This document shows positions 48,073 to 57,210 of a DNA stretch of 64,000 nt, piece after piece. A program made the translations under genes and the position numbers. The notes under the pieces were generated by a model that made no database searches, was not told the origin of the DNA, and saw only the letters and a program-made list of their open reading frames with translations. Source of the stretch: SAR86 cluster bacterium (GTDB lineage: Bacteria > Pseudomonadota > Gammaproteobacteria > Magnimaribacterales > D2472); assembly GCA_023703655.1 (NCBI GenBank), contig CP097973.1, positions 1,172,170-1,236,169 on the forward strand. The letters run 5' to 3'. Numbering within the stretch: the first letter of the stretch is position 1; each line of letters starts with the position of its first letter.

Positions 48073-49329
48073 TTATTTATAAGTAAATTGATCTCTGTCT
48101 AAATTTCCTTCTGAGCTTGAAACAATACATGCGACTGTAGCATCTCCAGATATATTTACAGATGTTCTAAGCATGTCTAGTACTCTATCAACAGCTAGAA
48201 TAATTCCTATAGCTTCTAAAGGTAGATTGAACTGTTGCAAAATTATTACCAAAGTAATTATACCTGCAGACGGAACTGCTGCTGTCCCTATAGAGGTCGC
48301 AACTGCTAACAAAACAATTTGTATGTATTGGAATAGAGTTAAATCTATTCCAGAGATTTGTGCAATAAAAACTGTAGCTAATCCTTGCATAATAGCAGTT
48401 CCATCCATATTGATAGTTGCGCCAACTGGCACTACAAAAGACGCAACATTTTTATTGACACCTAAATCCTGTGAAGTTGTTTTCAAGGTAACTGGTATAG
48501 TTGCAGCGCTCGAAGACGTCGAAAAAGCAAATAATATTGGCTCACGCATCTTCTTAAAAAATGTTAAAGGGCTTAATTTCGCGAAATATCTCAACAGTAT
48601 CGAATAAGTAAATAAGGCATGGAATAACAATAGTGATATTAACAACAACACATAAACAAAAACATCCTGAAAAATATCTAAGCCATCAGCAATTACAAAA
48701 CGACCTATTAAACAAAAAACTCCGATGGGTGCAAAAGTCATGATCATAATAACTAGTTGCATGAAGACTGTATTGAGCCTTTCGAAAGCATTACTAAAAT
48801 TATCAGTTAAGTGATTAGTTTTATTGAGGGCAATACCAAAAATAATACTGAAGAATACTATTGCTAACATCTGGTTTTCTACAAAAGCTTGAAAAATATT
48901 TTTTGGGAAGATATTTACAATTGTGTCATACAAAGACTGTCCTTGTGGCAAAGACTCAATAGAGGATGGATACCCAGAAGAATAACCAGCACCGGGTTGA
49001 ATAATTGATCCTACTAAAAGCGACATAGAAACAGCAATTGTGGTAGTAAATAAGTAAAGACCAACAGTTTTAATCGTAATAGAGCCAAGTGATCGCATGT
49101 CTGACAAAGATGAAATTCCAGATACCAAAGAGAAAAATACTAGTGGTACAACCATTAATTTTAATAAATTTAAAAAGATGTCTCCGCCAAGATTAAAGAT
49201 ATATTCTTGAATAAAGTTTTTAAATGTTGTTGGGAAAAAATTTGTGTAATAGAGAAAACTAGCTACCAAAAAACCTAGTAGCAAACCTAACAATATATTT
49301 CTTGTTAAGTTCTTTGGTGTTTCAATCAT
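48073..49329 (-). CDS. Dicarboxylate/amino acid:cation symporter (DAACS family)
   Basis: 418 residues, GltP/DctA length, ~8 helices plus two re-entrant hairpins. Signature: [13 protein letters not shown] (serine-rich hairpin), [16 protein letters not shown], and the C-terminal [17 protein letters not shown] with the substrate-binding Arg and Asn-like positions. Imports C4-dicarboxylates, glutamate or similar; substrate not resolvable. The start overlaps the rubredoxin stop by four bases. Confidence 0.92.
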   Translation of the reverse strand: MIETPKNLTRNILLGLLLGFLVASFLYYTNFFPTTFKNFIQEYIFNLGGDIFLNLLKLMVVPLVFFSLVSGISSLSDMRSLGSITIKTVGLYLFTTTIAVSMSLLVGSIIQPGAGYSSGYPSSIESLPQGQSLYDTIVNIFPKNIFQAFVENQMLAIVFFSIIFGIALNKTNHLTDNFSNAFERLNTVFMQLVIMIMTFAPIGVFCLIGRFVIADGLDIFQDVFVYVLLLISLLLFHALFTYSILLRYFAKLSPLTFFKKMREPILFAFSTSSSAATIPVTLKTTSQDLGVNKNVASFVVPVGATINMDGTAIMQGLATVFIAQISGIDLTLFQYIQIVLLAVATSIGTAAVPSAGIITLVIILQQFNLPLEAIGIILAVDRVLDMLRTSVNISGDATVACIVSSSEGNLDRDQFTYK

Positions 49330-49496
49330 ATTTCAACCATTTCGAAGTCTTCTTTTCCTACACCACAATCTGGGCATAGCCAGTCATCGGGTACATCTTC
49401 CCATCTTGTACCAGGCTCAATTCCATCATCTGGCCATCCTTCAGCCTCATCATAAATAAGACCACAAACAATACATTCCCACTTTTTCAATTCCAT
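49326..49496 (-). CDS. Rubredoxin
   Basis: A 56-residue frame starting ATG 49496, stopping TGA 49326-49328. Two iron-binding pairs are seen: CIVC near residue 8 and CPDC near residue 41, with [15 protein letters not shown] and [16 protein letters not shown] blocks. Fe(SCys)4 electron carrier. It overlaps the symporter start by ATGA and is divergent from ubiC, as in Pseudomonas. Confidence 0.95.
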   Translation of the reverse strand: MELKKWECIVCGLIYDEAEGWPDDGIEPGTRWEDVPDDWLCPDCGVGKEDFEMVEI

Positions 49497-49566
49497 AGTT
49501 AGATCCAGTTATAAAAAAATTAAGAAAAATAAGCGAGTTATAATATCAGTTTAATTGGTTGAATTC

Positions 49567-50055
49567 ATGCATCCTCAAATAATATCTAAATGGATTGATA
49601 AAGAAATGTTACTAAATGAAAACATTTCTGCAGAAATACTTAGTTGGCTGTTAGAGGAAAAATCAATAACGCAAAGGATTATGAAGGATTACAGTTTTTC
49701 TCTTGAACTAATCAGCTCTAAACAGGAAATAATTAGTAGTGAAGAAAAAGCATTTCTTGGAAATACTGAAGATAAAATTCAAGTACGGAGAGTTAAGCTA
49801 CTTGCTAATGATAAAGAAATTGTAATTGCTAAAAGTTTAATTCCATCCTTAACTAGTAAGCATGGCTTTGATGGTCTATCAAATCTTGGTAAACAGCCTT
49901 TAGGTGATCTTATATTTCAAAGTCAAATTTTTGTTAGAACAAAAATATTTTTTGCAAAATTTAAATACAAAAATAGCTCATTTTGGGGGAGAATAACTAT
50001 CTTTGATGTGAACAGTTATCCAATGACCATTATGGAAGTTTTTTTAATTGAGTAG
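49567..50055 (+). CDS. ubiC: Chorismate lyase
   Basis: 162 residues from ATG 49567 (a TTG at 49555 gives four more). UbiC-like: LLEEKSITQRIMKDYSF, VRRVKLLANDKEIVIAKSLIP, and the late PLGDLIF plus SFWGRITIFDV. Makes 4-hydroxybenzoate for ubiquinone. Sequence is divergent from E. coli, but position directly before ubiA is decisive. Overlaps ubiA by eight bases. Confidence 0.88.
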   Translation: MHPQIISKWIDKEMLLNENISAEILSWLLEEKSITQRIMKDYSFSLELISSKQEIISSEEKAFLGNTEDKIQVRRVKLLANDKEIVIAKSLIPSLTSKHGFDGLSNLGKQPLGDLIFQSQIFVRTKIFFAKFKYKNSSFWGRITIFDVNSYPMTIMEVFLIE

Positions 50056-50893
50056 AATTCTAAAAGGATTTATTAAGCTTGCAAGGCTAGATAGACCAAT
50101 TGGTATTTGGTTAATCTTTTGGCAGGCACTTGCAACTCTATTAGCAACAACACAAGGTCAAGATTTTGCTAAAAATCTCTTTATTATAATTATTGGGAGC
50201 ATAGTAGTCCGCTCACTAGGATGTGTAATAAATGATATTTTTGACAGAAATATCGACTCAAAGGTAGCTAGAACAAAAGATCGACCAATTGCTGCTGGAC
50301 AAATAAGCGTTTATGAAGCGTTAATATTCTCTCTATTTCTATCATTAATAGCGATATTGATACTTATTAATACGAATTTTCAAACTATATTAATAAGTCT
50401 ATGCTTTGGGTTGCTTATAGTTATTTATCCACTAATGAAGAGAATCTTTTGGGGTCCTCAAATCTTTCTCGGATTAGTGTTTAATCCTGCTTTGATTGTT
50501 TCCGCGATGAACAGTAATTTAAGTAAACTATCATTGCTACTTTACATAGCATTCTTTTTTTGGGTAGTTGCATATGATACCTATTATGGATTAGCAGATA
50601 TTAATGATGATAAAAAGATAGGTGTAAATTCAACAGCAATTGCCTGGGGACATTGGTCAAAACTTGGCGTAATAATTTTACAGACTATTTTTCTTCTCTT
50701 GCTGGTTGCTTATGGAACGTTAATGGGTTTCACCAATATATGGTTTGTTGGCTTACTTGGAATAATTATATTTTTTTTATATCAAGCACTATCGGCTCAG
50801 AAAAATTTATTCATAAAAGCATTTAAAAATAATGGGCTAGTTGGAGCATTCATTTGCCTGTTGCTATTCTTTGAATTTATTATCAATGTATAA
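50048..50893 (+). CDS. ubiA: 4-hydroxybenzoate octaprenyltransferase
   Basis: 281 residues, about eight membrane helices. Two aspartate-rich motifs: NDIFDRNIDSKVARTKDRP and DTYYGLADINDDKKIGVNS. Prenylates 4-hydroxybenzoate in the membrane. TTG start at 50048 inside ubiC. Followed by a COG3146 protein with overlapping start. Confidence 0.96.
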   Translation: MSRILKGFIKLARLDRPIGIWLIFWQALATLLATTQGQDFAKNLFIIIIGSIVVRSLGCVINDIFDRNIDSKVARTKDRPIAAGQISVYEALIFSLFLSLIAILILINTNFQTILISLCFGLLIVIYPLMKRIFWGPQIFLGLVFNPALIVSAMNSNLSKLSLLLYIAFFFWVVAYDTYYGLADINDDKKIGVNSTAIAWGHWSKLGVIILQTIFLLLLVAYGTLMGFTNIWFVGLLGIIIFFLYQALSAQKNLFIKAFKNNGLVGAFICLLLFFEFIINV

Positions 50894-52019
50894 CAATACT
50901 TCCGCTCAACAAATACTTTCGGCCAAAAATAATCCATTGAAAAATATTTCTTTATTAAATCCATTTGAGTGTATTGAGTATTTGGTTGCTTTAGAGAATA
51001 GTAATTGTGCTTCAAAAGAAACGGGATGGCAGCCAATGCATTTTTATAAATCCAAAAGAAACAAATCTGCATTCATTAATCTTTATAAAAAAAATAACAG
51101 TCATGGGGAATTTGTTTTTGACTACTCTTGGGCAGATGCGTTCATAAGAAATGGGTTGAGTTATTATCCAAAACTAGTTTCGGCTATTCCATTTACGCCA
51201 TGCAAAAGTAAGAAAGTTTTTGGTGACGATGAAATATCAAATGAATTGATCGATGAAATAAAAAAGATGATGCATGATGAAAGCATTAATAGTTGGCATA
51301 TCCTTTTTCCAGTTAATGAAGAAAGAAAGGTTTTTCTGAAACATGATTTCATTGAAAGGTTTGGTTATAGATTTGTTTGGCAAAATAAAAATTTTGTGGA
51401 CTTCAAAGACTATTTAAGTATTTTTAAATCAAGGCAAAGAAAAAATATTATTAAAGAAAGAAATTCAGTTAGATCTGTCGGAATTGAATTTGATATCTTT
51501 GAGGCAGATGACATTTCATTAGAAACTTGGAGGATATTCTTCAATTTTTATCAAATCACTTATCATGAAAGAGGGCAAGCTCCATATCTTAATTTAGCTT
51601 TCTTTGAACAAATAGAGGCCTTTAAAACAAAGTTAAAGCCAGTACTATTCTTTGCAAGACTGAATGGTGAATATATAGGTGCAAGTCTCTGTTTTAAGGA
51701 TAAAAAAACACTTTATGGAAGACATTGGGGTGCAACCAAGAATATAAGAAATTTACACTTTGAAGCATGTTATTATCAAGGAATCGAGTATTGCATTAAG
51801 CATGGCATTTCATCTTTTGATCCAGGCGTTCAAGGTGAGCATAAAATTAGGCGTGGCTTCGAACCTATCAAAACTTCATCATTACATTTCATTACAAGGA
51901 AGGACTTTTCGAATGCTATAAAAAATTTTTGTGTTGATGAAGAAAAACAAATTGATAGTTATTTAGTGGCATGTAAAAACTTTACTCCATTTAATAATCA
52001 AAATAAGATGTCATCGTGA
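50886..52019 (+). CDS. COG3146 (DUF482) GNAT-like protein
   Basis: 377 residues from ATG 50886. Seen: SWADAFIRNGLSYYPKLVSAIPFTP, NWHILF-like block (SWHILFPVNEE), FKSRQRKNIIKERNSV, and ARLNGEYIGASLCFKDKKTLYGRHWG with HFEACYYQGIEYCIKHGISSFDPGVQGEHK (quoted in parts). Matches the COG3146/DUF482 family, annotated as peptidoglycan-related GNAT-fold proteins; no direct activity is established. Overlaps ubiA by eight and yqiB by four bases. Confidence 0.85.
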   Translation: MYNNTSAQQILSAKNNPLKNISLLNPFECIEYLVALENSNCASKETGWQPMHFYKSKRNKSAFINLYKKNNSHGEFVFDYSWADAFIRNGLSYYPKLVSAIPFTPCKSKKVFGDDEISNELIDEIKKMMHDESINSWHILFPVNEERKVFLKHDFIERFGYRFVWQNKNFVDFKDYLSIFKSRQRKNIIKERNSVRSVGIEFDIFEADDISLETWRIFFNFYQITYHERGQAPYLNLAFFEQIEAFKTKLKPVLFFARLNGEYIGASLCFKDKKTLYGRHWGATKNIRNLHFEACYYQGIEYCIKHGISSFDPGVQGEHKIRRGFEPIKTSSLHFITRKDFSNAIKNFCVDEEKQIDSYLVACKNFTPFNNQNKMSS

Positions 52020-52426
52020 AGACTGTATCAAAAACATCTCATTTTCTTAGCGTATGTTCAGCTAATTTTAAAAGACTGGAAAAGGTAATTGATTTAAAAA
52101 CTTTGAATGATGTTGAAATCTTGCTGAACAGAGATTCCTCTAAAGCAAAATTTAAAATCATACAAAAATCTAATCATACACTTATTCTTGATGCATTATA
52201 TGTATCACCAAATGAGATCTTAGAGTTTTCATTTAGGTTACATTTTTATATTGATGCTGAAATGGTTGAGGTCATTTCCTATCAAAATGAAAAACCAGTT
52301 CCATTTTTTATTAAGCGTCCAATGTCACAATCAGTAGATGAGAAGTTTCAACAAAATAGATTATTGACTGAATGGCTTGAGTATATTTTTGAAAATGGAA
52401 TGAGTCCAAAGAAATATTTTGTTTAA
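52016..52426 (+). CDS. yqiB: YqiB-like DUF1249 protein
   Basis: 136 residues, GTG start at 52016. DUF1249 signature: ANFKRLEKVI, LHFYIDAEMVEVISYQ, and NRLLTEWLEYIFENG. Role unknown. In E. coli yqiB is two genes from yqiA with cpdA between; here cpdA is missing and yqiA follows directly. Confidence 0.85.
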   Translation: MKTVSKTSHFLSVCSANFKRLEKVIDLKTLNDVEILLNRDSSKAKFKIIQKSNHTLILDALYVSPNEILEFSFRLHFYIDAEMVEVISYQNEKPVPFFIKRPMSQSVDEKFQQNRLLTEWLEYIFENGMSPKKYFV

Positions 52427-52432
52427 TGCTTG

Positions 52433-53005
52433 ATGAATAAAGTTTTGTACCTTCATGGGTTTGCATCATCATCGGAATCTAATAAAGCCAAACTTTTCAG
52501 AAAAACAATTGATAAACAAAAATTTAACTATCAAAGCATTACTCCTGATTTACCAAATAATATTAGCGACGCTTTTAAGTTGATAGAAAATTTAATTATA
52601 GATAACAAACCAAGATTCATTATTGGTAGTTCCCTTGGTGGATTTTATAGTACATATTTTGCAGAAAAATTTAATTTAAAATCTATCTTATTAAATCCTG
52701 CAGTTTTGCCAGCTAATGGAATGAAAATATATCTTGGAGAAAATGAAAACTACTCAACAGGAGAGAGATTTGAATTTACGAATCAAGATGTTCAGGTTTT
52801 AAAAAAATTTGAAAGTAAAATAAAACAAATATCATTCCCTGAAAATCATTTTGTTTTTCTTGAATCTGGTGATGAAGTGCTCAATTACCTTGATGCTGTA
52901 AATTATTATTGTGGATCATCAATCAACGTTTTTTTTGGTGGAAACCATTCACTTGAAATGTTTGAGGATAATATGCATCAAGTAATTAAGATACTTCAAT
53001 CTTGA
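52433..53005 (+). CDS. yqiA: YqiA-like alpha/beta-hydrolase esterase
   Basis: 190 residues from ATG 52433. VLYLHGFASSSES oxyanion start, nucleophile elbow GSSLGG around residue 67, late ESGDEVLNY with Asp, and FGGNHSLEMFE with His. YqiA/YcfP family thioesterase-like esterase; native substrate uncertain. Ends 236 bases before glnII with the regulatory region between. Confidence 0.88.
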   Translation: MNKVLYLHGFASSSESNKAKLFRKTIDKQKFNYQSITPDLPNNISDAFKLIENLIIDNKPRFIIGSSLGGFYSTYFAEKFNLKSILLNPAVLPANGMKIYLGENENYSTGERFEFTNQDVQVLKKFESKIKQISFPENHFVFLESGDEVLNYLDAVNYYCGSSINVFFGGNHSLEMFEDNMHQVIKILQS

Positions 53006-53115
53006 TGCCACAAATTATTTCAGCATTATTTAATATCCATAATAATCGAAATTATTCATCAGGAACATTTGAGGATACTACCTAAACAGCAATAATATAG
53101 ATACTTGAATAATTT

Positions 53116-53184
53116 TGCACACATATTGTGCAATTTGTATCATTTTGCACTAATATAATACTTTAAATGTTCATTATAAGTGCA
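53116..53184 (+). promoter_or_regulatory. NtrC-type enhancer sites upstream of glnII
   Basis: TGCAC-N7-GTGCA at 53116-53132 is a perfect 17-bp NtrC palindrome. Two further half-sites lie at 53146-53150 (TGCAC) and 53180-53184 (GTGCA), each with a degenerate partner, centred near 53154 and 53176. The palindrome is centred about 94 bases upstream of the predicted start, a usual enhancer distance. Activator is expected to be the NtrC encoded at 55388. Confidence 0.75.
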
Positions 53185-53191
53185 AAATACG

Positions 53192-53207
53192 TGGCATAAT
53201 TTTTGCA
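53192..53207 (+). promoter_or_regulatory. Sigma-54 promoter of glnII
   Basis: TGGCAT-N5-TTGCA matches the -24/-12 consensus with GG at 53193-53194 and GC at 53205-53206, 12 bases apart from -24 to -12. Predicted transcription start is about 53218; AGGAGA at 53232-53237 then precedes the ATG at 53242. rpoN itself is outside the window. Confidence 0.85.
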
Positions 53208-53241
53208 TGAAAATAAGTAGATATTTTAAATAGGAGAACTT

Positions 53242-54213
53242 ATGAATACATTTGAATATATATGGTTAGATGGCTATGAGCCAGAACCTTTCTTACGGAG
53301 TAAAGTAAAGGCTACTGAAGATGACACTCCACCAGATTGGTCTTTTGATGGATCGTCCACACTTCAAGCAGAAGGTGGTAGCTCTGATTGTCTGTTATTG
53401 CCTGTGCAGACTTATCAAAATCCAGATGGACATGATCTTGTAATGACTGAAGTTCAAGCAGCAGATCATACCACTCACCCATCAAACTTTCGTGCAGCTG
53501 CAGCAGAAGTTGTAACTGATGAATGGTGGTTTGGTTTTGAGCAAGAATTCTTTTTCACTGATCCCAAAACTGGTGAGCCGCTTGGTTGGGAAGATGGTAC
53601 TCCTAGAGAACAAGGCGAATACTACTGTGGTGTTGGTGCAAGTAATGTCGTTGGTAGGGAAATATCAGATGCTCATTTGATGGCTTGTCTAGATCTTGGT
53701 ATTACTCTTACTGGAACCAATGCTGAAGTAGCATTGGGTCAATGGGAATATCAATGTTTTGGCAAAGGTATTAAGGCTGCTGATGATCTTTGGGTAAGCA
53801 GATATTTACTTTACAAAATTGCTGAAGAATTTGGTGTAGGAGTAAATCTTCATCCAAAACCAAAAACTGGCGACTGGAATGGCTCAGGAATGCATACTAA
53901 TTTTTCAAATGAAGCTATGAGATCTCAAGGTTCTGAGGAGCTCTTTAATTCATACTGTGACAAATTAGGTGCTGTTCATGAAGAAGGGATTTCAGTTTAT
54001 GGTTCTGATAATGATATGAGATTGACGGGTCTGCATGAAACTCAAAAAATTACAGAGTTTTCATATGGTGTAAGTGATAGAGGAGCTAGTATTCGTATAC
54101 CCGTTTATACCGTTGAGCATGACTGGAATGGATATCTTGAAGATAGGCGTCCAGCTTCAAACGCTAATCCTTACAGAATATTGTCCCACATAGTTGGAAC
54201 ACTTTCAGACTAA
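53242..54213 (+). CDS. glnII: Type II (eukaryote-type) glutamine synthetase
   Basis: 323 residues, close to plant/animal GSII size and far shorter than the ~470 of GSI. Signature blocks: WSFDGSSTLQAEG, WWFGFEQEFF, GTNAEVALGQWEYQ, GSGMHTNFS, SDRGASIRIP and EDRRPASNANPY. No Tyr adenylylation motif, as expected for GSII. Assimilates ammonium. A sigma-54 promoter and NtrC site lie upstream and ntrB-ntrC downstream. Confidence 0.96.
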   Translation: MNTFEYIWLDGYEPEPFLRSKVKATEDDTPPDWSFDGSSTLQAEGGSSDCLLLPVQTYQNPDGHDLVMTEVQAADHTTHPSNFRAAAAEVVTDEWWFGFEQEFFFTDPKTGEPLGWEDGTPREQGEYYCGVGASNVVGREISDAHLMACLDLGITLTGTNAEVALGQWEYQCFGKGIKAADDLWVSRYLLYKIAEEFGVGVNLHPKPKTGDWNGSGMHTNFSNEAMRSQGSEELFNSYCDKLGAVHEEGISVYGSDNDMRLTGLHETQKITEFSYGVSDRGASIRIPVYTVEHDWNGYLEDRRPASNANPYRILSHIVGTLSD

Positions 54214-54221
54214 TATTTTAA

Positions 54222-54251
54222 AGGCAGCCTAATTAGGGCTGCCTTTTTTTA
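54222..54251 (+). terminator. Rho-independent terminator after glnII
   Basis: AGGCAGCC pairs with GGCTGCCT (54222-54229 with 54237-54244), a seven-base loop lies between, and seven T follow. ntrB starts at 54262, so partial readthrough may set lower expression of ntrBC relative to glnII, the pattern known from enteric glnALG. Confidence 0.9.
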
Positions 54252-54261
54252 TGTTTGAATT

Positions 54262-55395
54262 ATGGACTCAAATTTTCTTAAAGCATTCAACGAACTTGCA
54301 ACAGAAATATTGCTTGTGGATGATGATTTAAGGATTTTAACTATGAATGATGCAGCAGCATCAAATGGGTGGAACTTTGAAAATTCTATCGACCTTAATT
54401 CACTATCAAAAATTATTAATAAACAAGAATTGGATGAAAGTAAGTTAACTGAACTAAAAGACGTTTTTGATAAAGAGACATATGAAAAACTTTACGATCT
54501 TAAAGAGCTTGCAGTAACAAATGCGTCTTCCATCACACAAAGGGACTTTTTGCTAACTTTTGTAGACAATAATAAAAAAACTATTGATATTACAATCTCA
54601 CGATCAAGTGAGTTTGACATATTTATTTTTGAAATATTTCAAGTTGATAGTCTTAACATGATAATCGATTCAACAAGATCGTTTTCATATCAAAAAATTG
54701 CAGCTGGTCTGGCAAGGTCATTAGCACATGAAGTAAAGAATCCACTTTCTGGAATAAAAGGCAGTGCGCAGATATTGAAAAAGAAATACTCAGATGACTT
54801 TTCTAAAAAGTTTTTAAAAATAATAGTAGATGAAACCGACAGACTTAATGAGATTGTTACTAAAATTTTAACACCCGCAAAAAAACCGGACCTAAATAAT
54901 TTTAATTTACATGAAGCATTAGAAAGGGTTCTTAACTTAATTGGTGTAGATGAATTAAAGAATATTGAGCTAATTAAAAGCTATGATCCGAGCATTCCTG
55001 ACCTTTATGGGGATAAAAACTTATTCATTCAAGCTGTATTAAATATTGTGCAGAATGCGATCCAAGCTATGACAATAAAACTTGATAATCCAATTCTAAA
55101 GATATCAACTGGCATATCATTTAGGCAACCGATTAATGGCAAAGTTTACTCAACGCTTGCACAAATCTGTATCGAAGATAACGGTCCTGGCATCGATGAA
55201 TCAATCCGAGATCAAATTTTCTTTCCAATGGTTTCTTCAAAAGATTCAGGTTCAGGATTGGGGCTATCGATTTCTCAAGACATCATAAGAGTGCATGGTG
55301 GTTCAATCAGCTTTTCAAGGAAAGATGCATTTACAAAGTTCTCAATTTTAATACCTATCAATGAGTCAATGCTAATTGGAACTGCAAATGCCTGA
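54262..55395 (+). CDS. ntrB: Nitrogen-regulation sensor kinase NtrB
   Basis: 377 residues. N-terminal PAS-like sensor, then HisKA with phosphorylated His at 156 (ARSLAHEVKNPL), N-box QAVLNIVQNAIQAM, G1 DNGPGID, G2 GSGLGLSISQD. Cytoplasmic with no membrane helix, matching NtrB. It phosphorylates NtrC when PII signals nitrogen limitation; no PII gene is in this window. Overlaps ntrC by eight bases. Confidence 0.95.
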   Translation: MDSNFLKAFNELATEILLVDDDLRILTMNDAAASNGWNFENSIDLNSLSKIINKQELDESKLTELKDVFDKETYEKLYDLKELAVTNASSITQRDFLLTFVDNNKKTIDITISRSSEFDIFIFEIFQVDSLNMIIDSTRSFSYQKIAAGLARSLAHEVKNPLSGIKGSAQILKKKYSDDFSKKFLKIIVDETDRLNEIVTKILTPAKKPDLNNFNLHEALERVLNLIGVDELKNIELIKSYDPSIPDLYGDKNLFIQAVLNIVQNAIQAMTIKLDNPILKISTGISFRQPINGKVYSTLAQICIEDNGPGIDESIRDQIFFPMVSSKDSGSGLGLSISQDIIRVHGGSISFSRKDAFTKFSILIPINESMLIGTANA

Positions 55396-56767
55396 GGTAT
55401 GGGTTGTAGATGATGACGAGTCAATCAGGCTTATCTTAGAGGAATCGTTAAAATCTGATGGTCTTGAAGTTAAATCTTTTGCAAGAGCAGAAGATATAAT
55501 TTCTGATCTTGAAAATAGATGCCCTGATCTAGTAATTTCTGATATAAAAATGCCAGGGGTGAATGGCTATGATCTGCTTAAACATCTCCAAAATAATTAT
55601 GAAGATATACCTGTGATCATTATGACAGCTTTTACTGATTTTCAGTCTGCAATTGATGCTTATGGTAGCGGTGCATTTGAGTATCTCCCAAAACCATTTG
55701 ATCTTGAAGAAGCAACAACTATAGTTCAGAGAGCACTTGATAAATCAGATCTTGAAAAGCCAACTAAAATTTCAAAGACAGATATCATTGGATCTGCACC
55801 ATCAATGCAAAATGTATTTAGATCAATTGGAAAGCTTTCCAATACAAATGCTACAGTCCTTATCCAAGGTGAATCTGGTACTGGAAAAGAGTTAGTTGCT
55901 AAATCTTTACATAAAAATAGTCCACGAAACGATATGCCATTAATTGCTCTGAATATGGCTGATATTCCAAAAGAATTGATTGAGAGTGAACTCTTTGGCC
56001 ATGAAAAAGGTTCATTTACAGGTGCAGTTGATCAAAGAATTGGGAGATTTGAGCAAGCAAATGGCGGAACTCTTTTTTTAGATGAGATTGGTGACATGCC
56101 TTTAGAGACTCAAACAAGGCTATTAAGAGTATTATCAAATAAAGAGTTTTATAGAGTTGGTGGAGATAAGCCTATAAAAGTTGATGTGAGGATATTAACG
56201 GCTACACATCAAAATCTGGAAAATTTGGTAACAAAAGGAACCTTCAGGGAAGATCTATTTTACAGATTGAATGTTATTAGAATTGAAGTGCCACCACTTA
56301 GGAAAAGATTAGATGATATCAGTGATTTATCAACTGCATTTTTAAAGGCTCATTCTGATGCGCTTGTTGAACCACTTAAAATTTTGTCAAATGATGCCCT
56401 CAAAAAGCTTAAAGAATTCGATTGGCCTGGAAATGTTAGACAACTTGAGAATGTTTGTTATTGGTTAACACTCATGGCGCCATCTCAAAATATTGGGGTT
56501 AATGATTTGCCATCCGAGGTTCTTGAAAATAAATCGACTATAAAACCAACATCGGATTGGACCTCCGGTTTTAAATCATGGCTTGAGGACCTTCATGAGA
56601 ATTACTCTGATAACCTTCTTAAACGCATTGAACCCGAAATTGACAAAGCCATGATTGAGTTTGCATTAGATAAGTCCTCTGGAAAAAAACAAGATGCTGC
56701 TAAAATGTTAGGTCTTGGAAGAAATACACTAGCTAAAAAGTTAAAAAATCTTGATATTTCAGACTAG
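55388..56767 (+). CDS. ntrC: Nitrogen-regulation response regulator NtrC
   Basis: 459 residues from ATG 55388. Receiver with Asp52 in VISDIKMPG; AAA+ domain with Walker A GESGTGKE, sigma-54 contact loop GSFTGA (most activators have GAFTGA), and LFLDEIGDMP; C-terminal Fis-type HTH (DAAKMLGLGRNTLAKKL). Activates sigma-54 promoters, here presumably glnII. Converges on the rhodanese gene with a nine-base overlap. Confidence 0.95.
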   Translation: MPEVWVVDDDESIRLILEESLKSDGLEVKSFARAEDIISDLENRCPDLVISDIKMPGVNGYDLLKHLQNNYEDIPVIIMTAFTDFQSAIDAYGSGAFEYLPKPFDLEEATTIVQRALDKSDLEKPTKISKTDIIGSAPSMQNVFRSIGKLSNTNATVLIQGESGTGKELVAKSLHKNSPRNDMPLIALNMADIPKELIESELFGHEKGSFTGAVDQRIGRFEQANGGTLFLDEIGDMPLETQTRLLRVLSNKEFYRVGGDKPIKVDVRILTATHQNLENLVTKGTFREDLFYRLNVIRIEVPPLRKRLDDISDLSTAFLKAHSDALVEPLKILSNDALKKLKEFDWPGNVRQLENVCYWLTLMAPSQNIGVNDLPSEVLENKSTIKPTSDWTSGFKSWLEDLHENYSDNLLKRIEPEIDKAMIEFALDKSSGKKQDAAKMLGLGRNTLAKKLKNLDISD

Positions 56768-57169
56768 GGGCAATCCCTCTTCTTGCCATTTAGAAATTCC
56801 ACCCTTTAAGATGCTTATATTTGCAAAACCAAATTTCTTAAGTTTTTCCCCAGAAATAGCAGCATTTCTACCCATACCGCATACCATGATTATCGCTTTA
56901 TCTTTGTATGGAAGTAACTCCTCATAACGTTTGTCAAAATCTTTATATGGGATACTTAAAGAACCCGTTATTGATCCTGAATCAAACTCCTCTTTAGACC
57001 TAAGGTCCACAATCATTGCGTCCTCTTTGTTAACCATAGTTGTCAAATTATGTGGCTCAATGCGTGCACCTCCTCGTCTCGACTCAGAAAAAAACCATAA
57101 GAATATACTCGCTATGAGTGGGACAGAATAATACCAATGATCAATTAGGAATAAGTTAAATTCAAGCAT
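56759..57169 (-). CDS. Membrane-anchored rhodanese-domain protein (YibN-like)
   Basis: 136 residues: N-terminal membrane helix (YSVPLIASIFLWFF), a basic linker, then the rhodanese domain with VDLRSKEEFDSG, IPY and active Cys in VCGMGRNA, followed by LKGGISKW. Possibly a sulfurtransferase at the inner membrane. Similar to E. coli YibN, normally upstream of secB; secB is not here. Divergent from gpmA. Confidence 0.85.
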   Translation of the reverse strand: MLEFNLFLIDHWYYSVPLIASIFLWFFSESRRGGARIEPHNLTTMVNKEDAMIVDLRSKEEFDSGSITGSLSIPYKDFDKRYEELLPYKDKAIIMVCGMGRNAAISGEKLKKFGFANISILKGGISKWQEEGLPLV

Positions 57170-57210
57170 GAAAGTATTATGACTTAATATATACTTATTT
57201 TGTAATTAGC

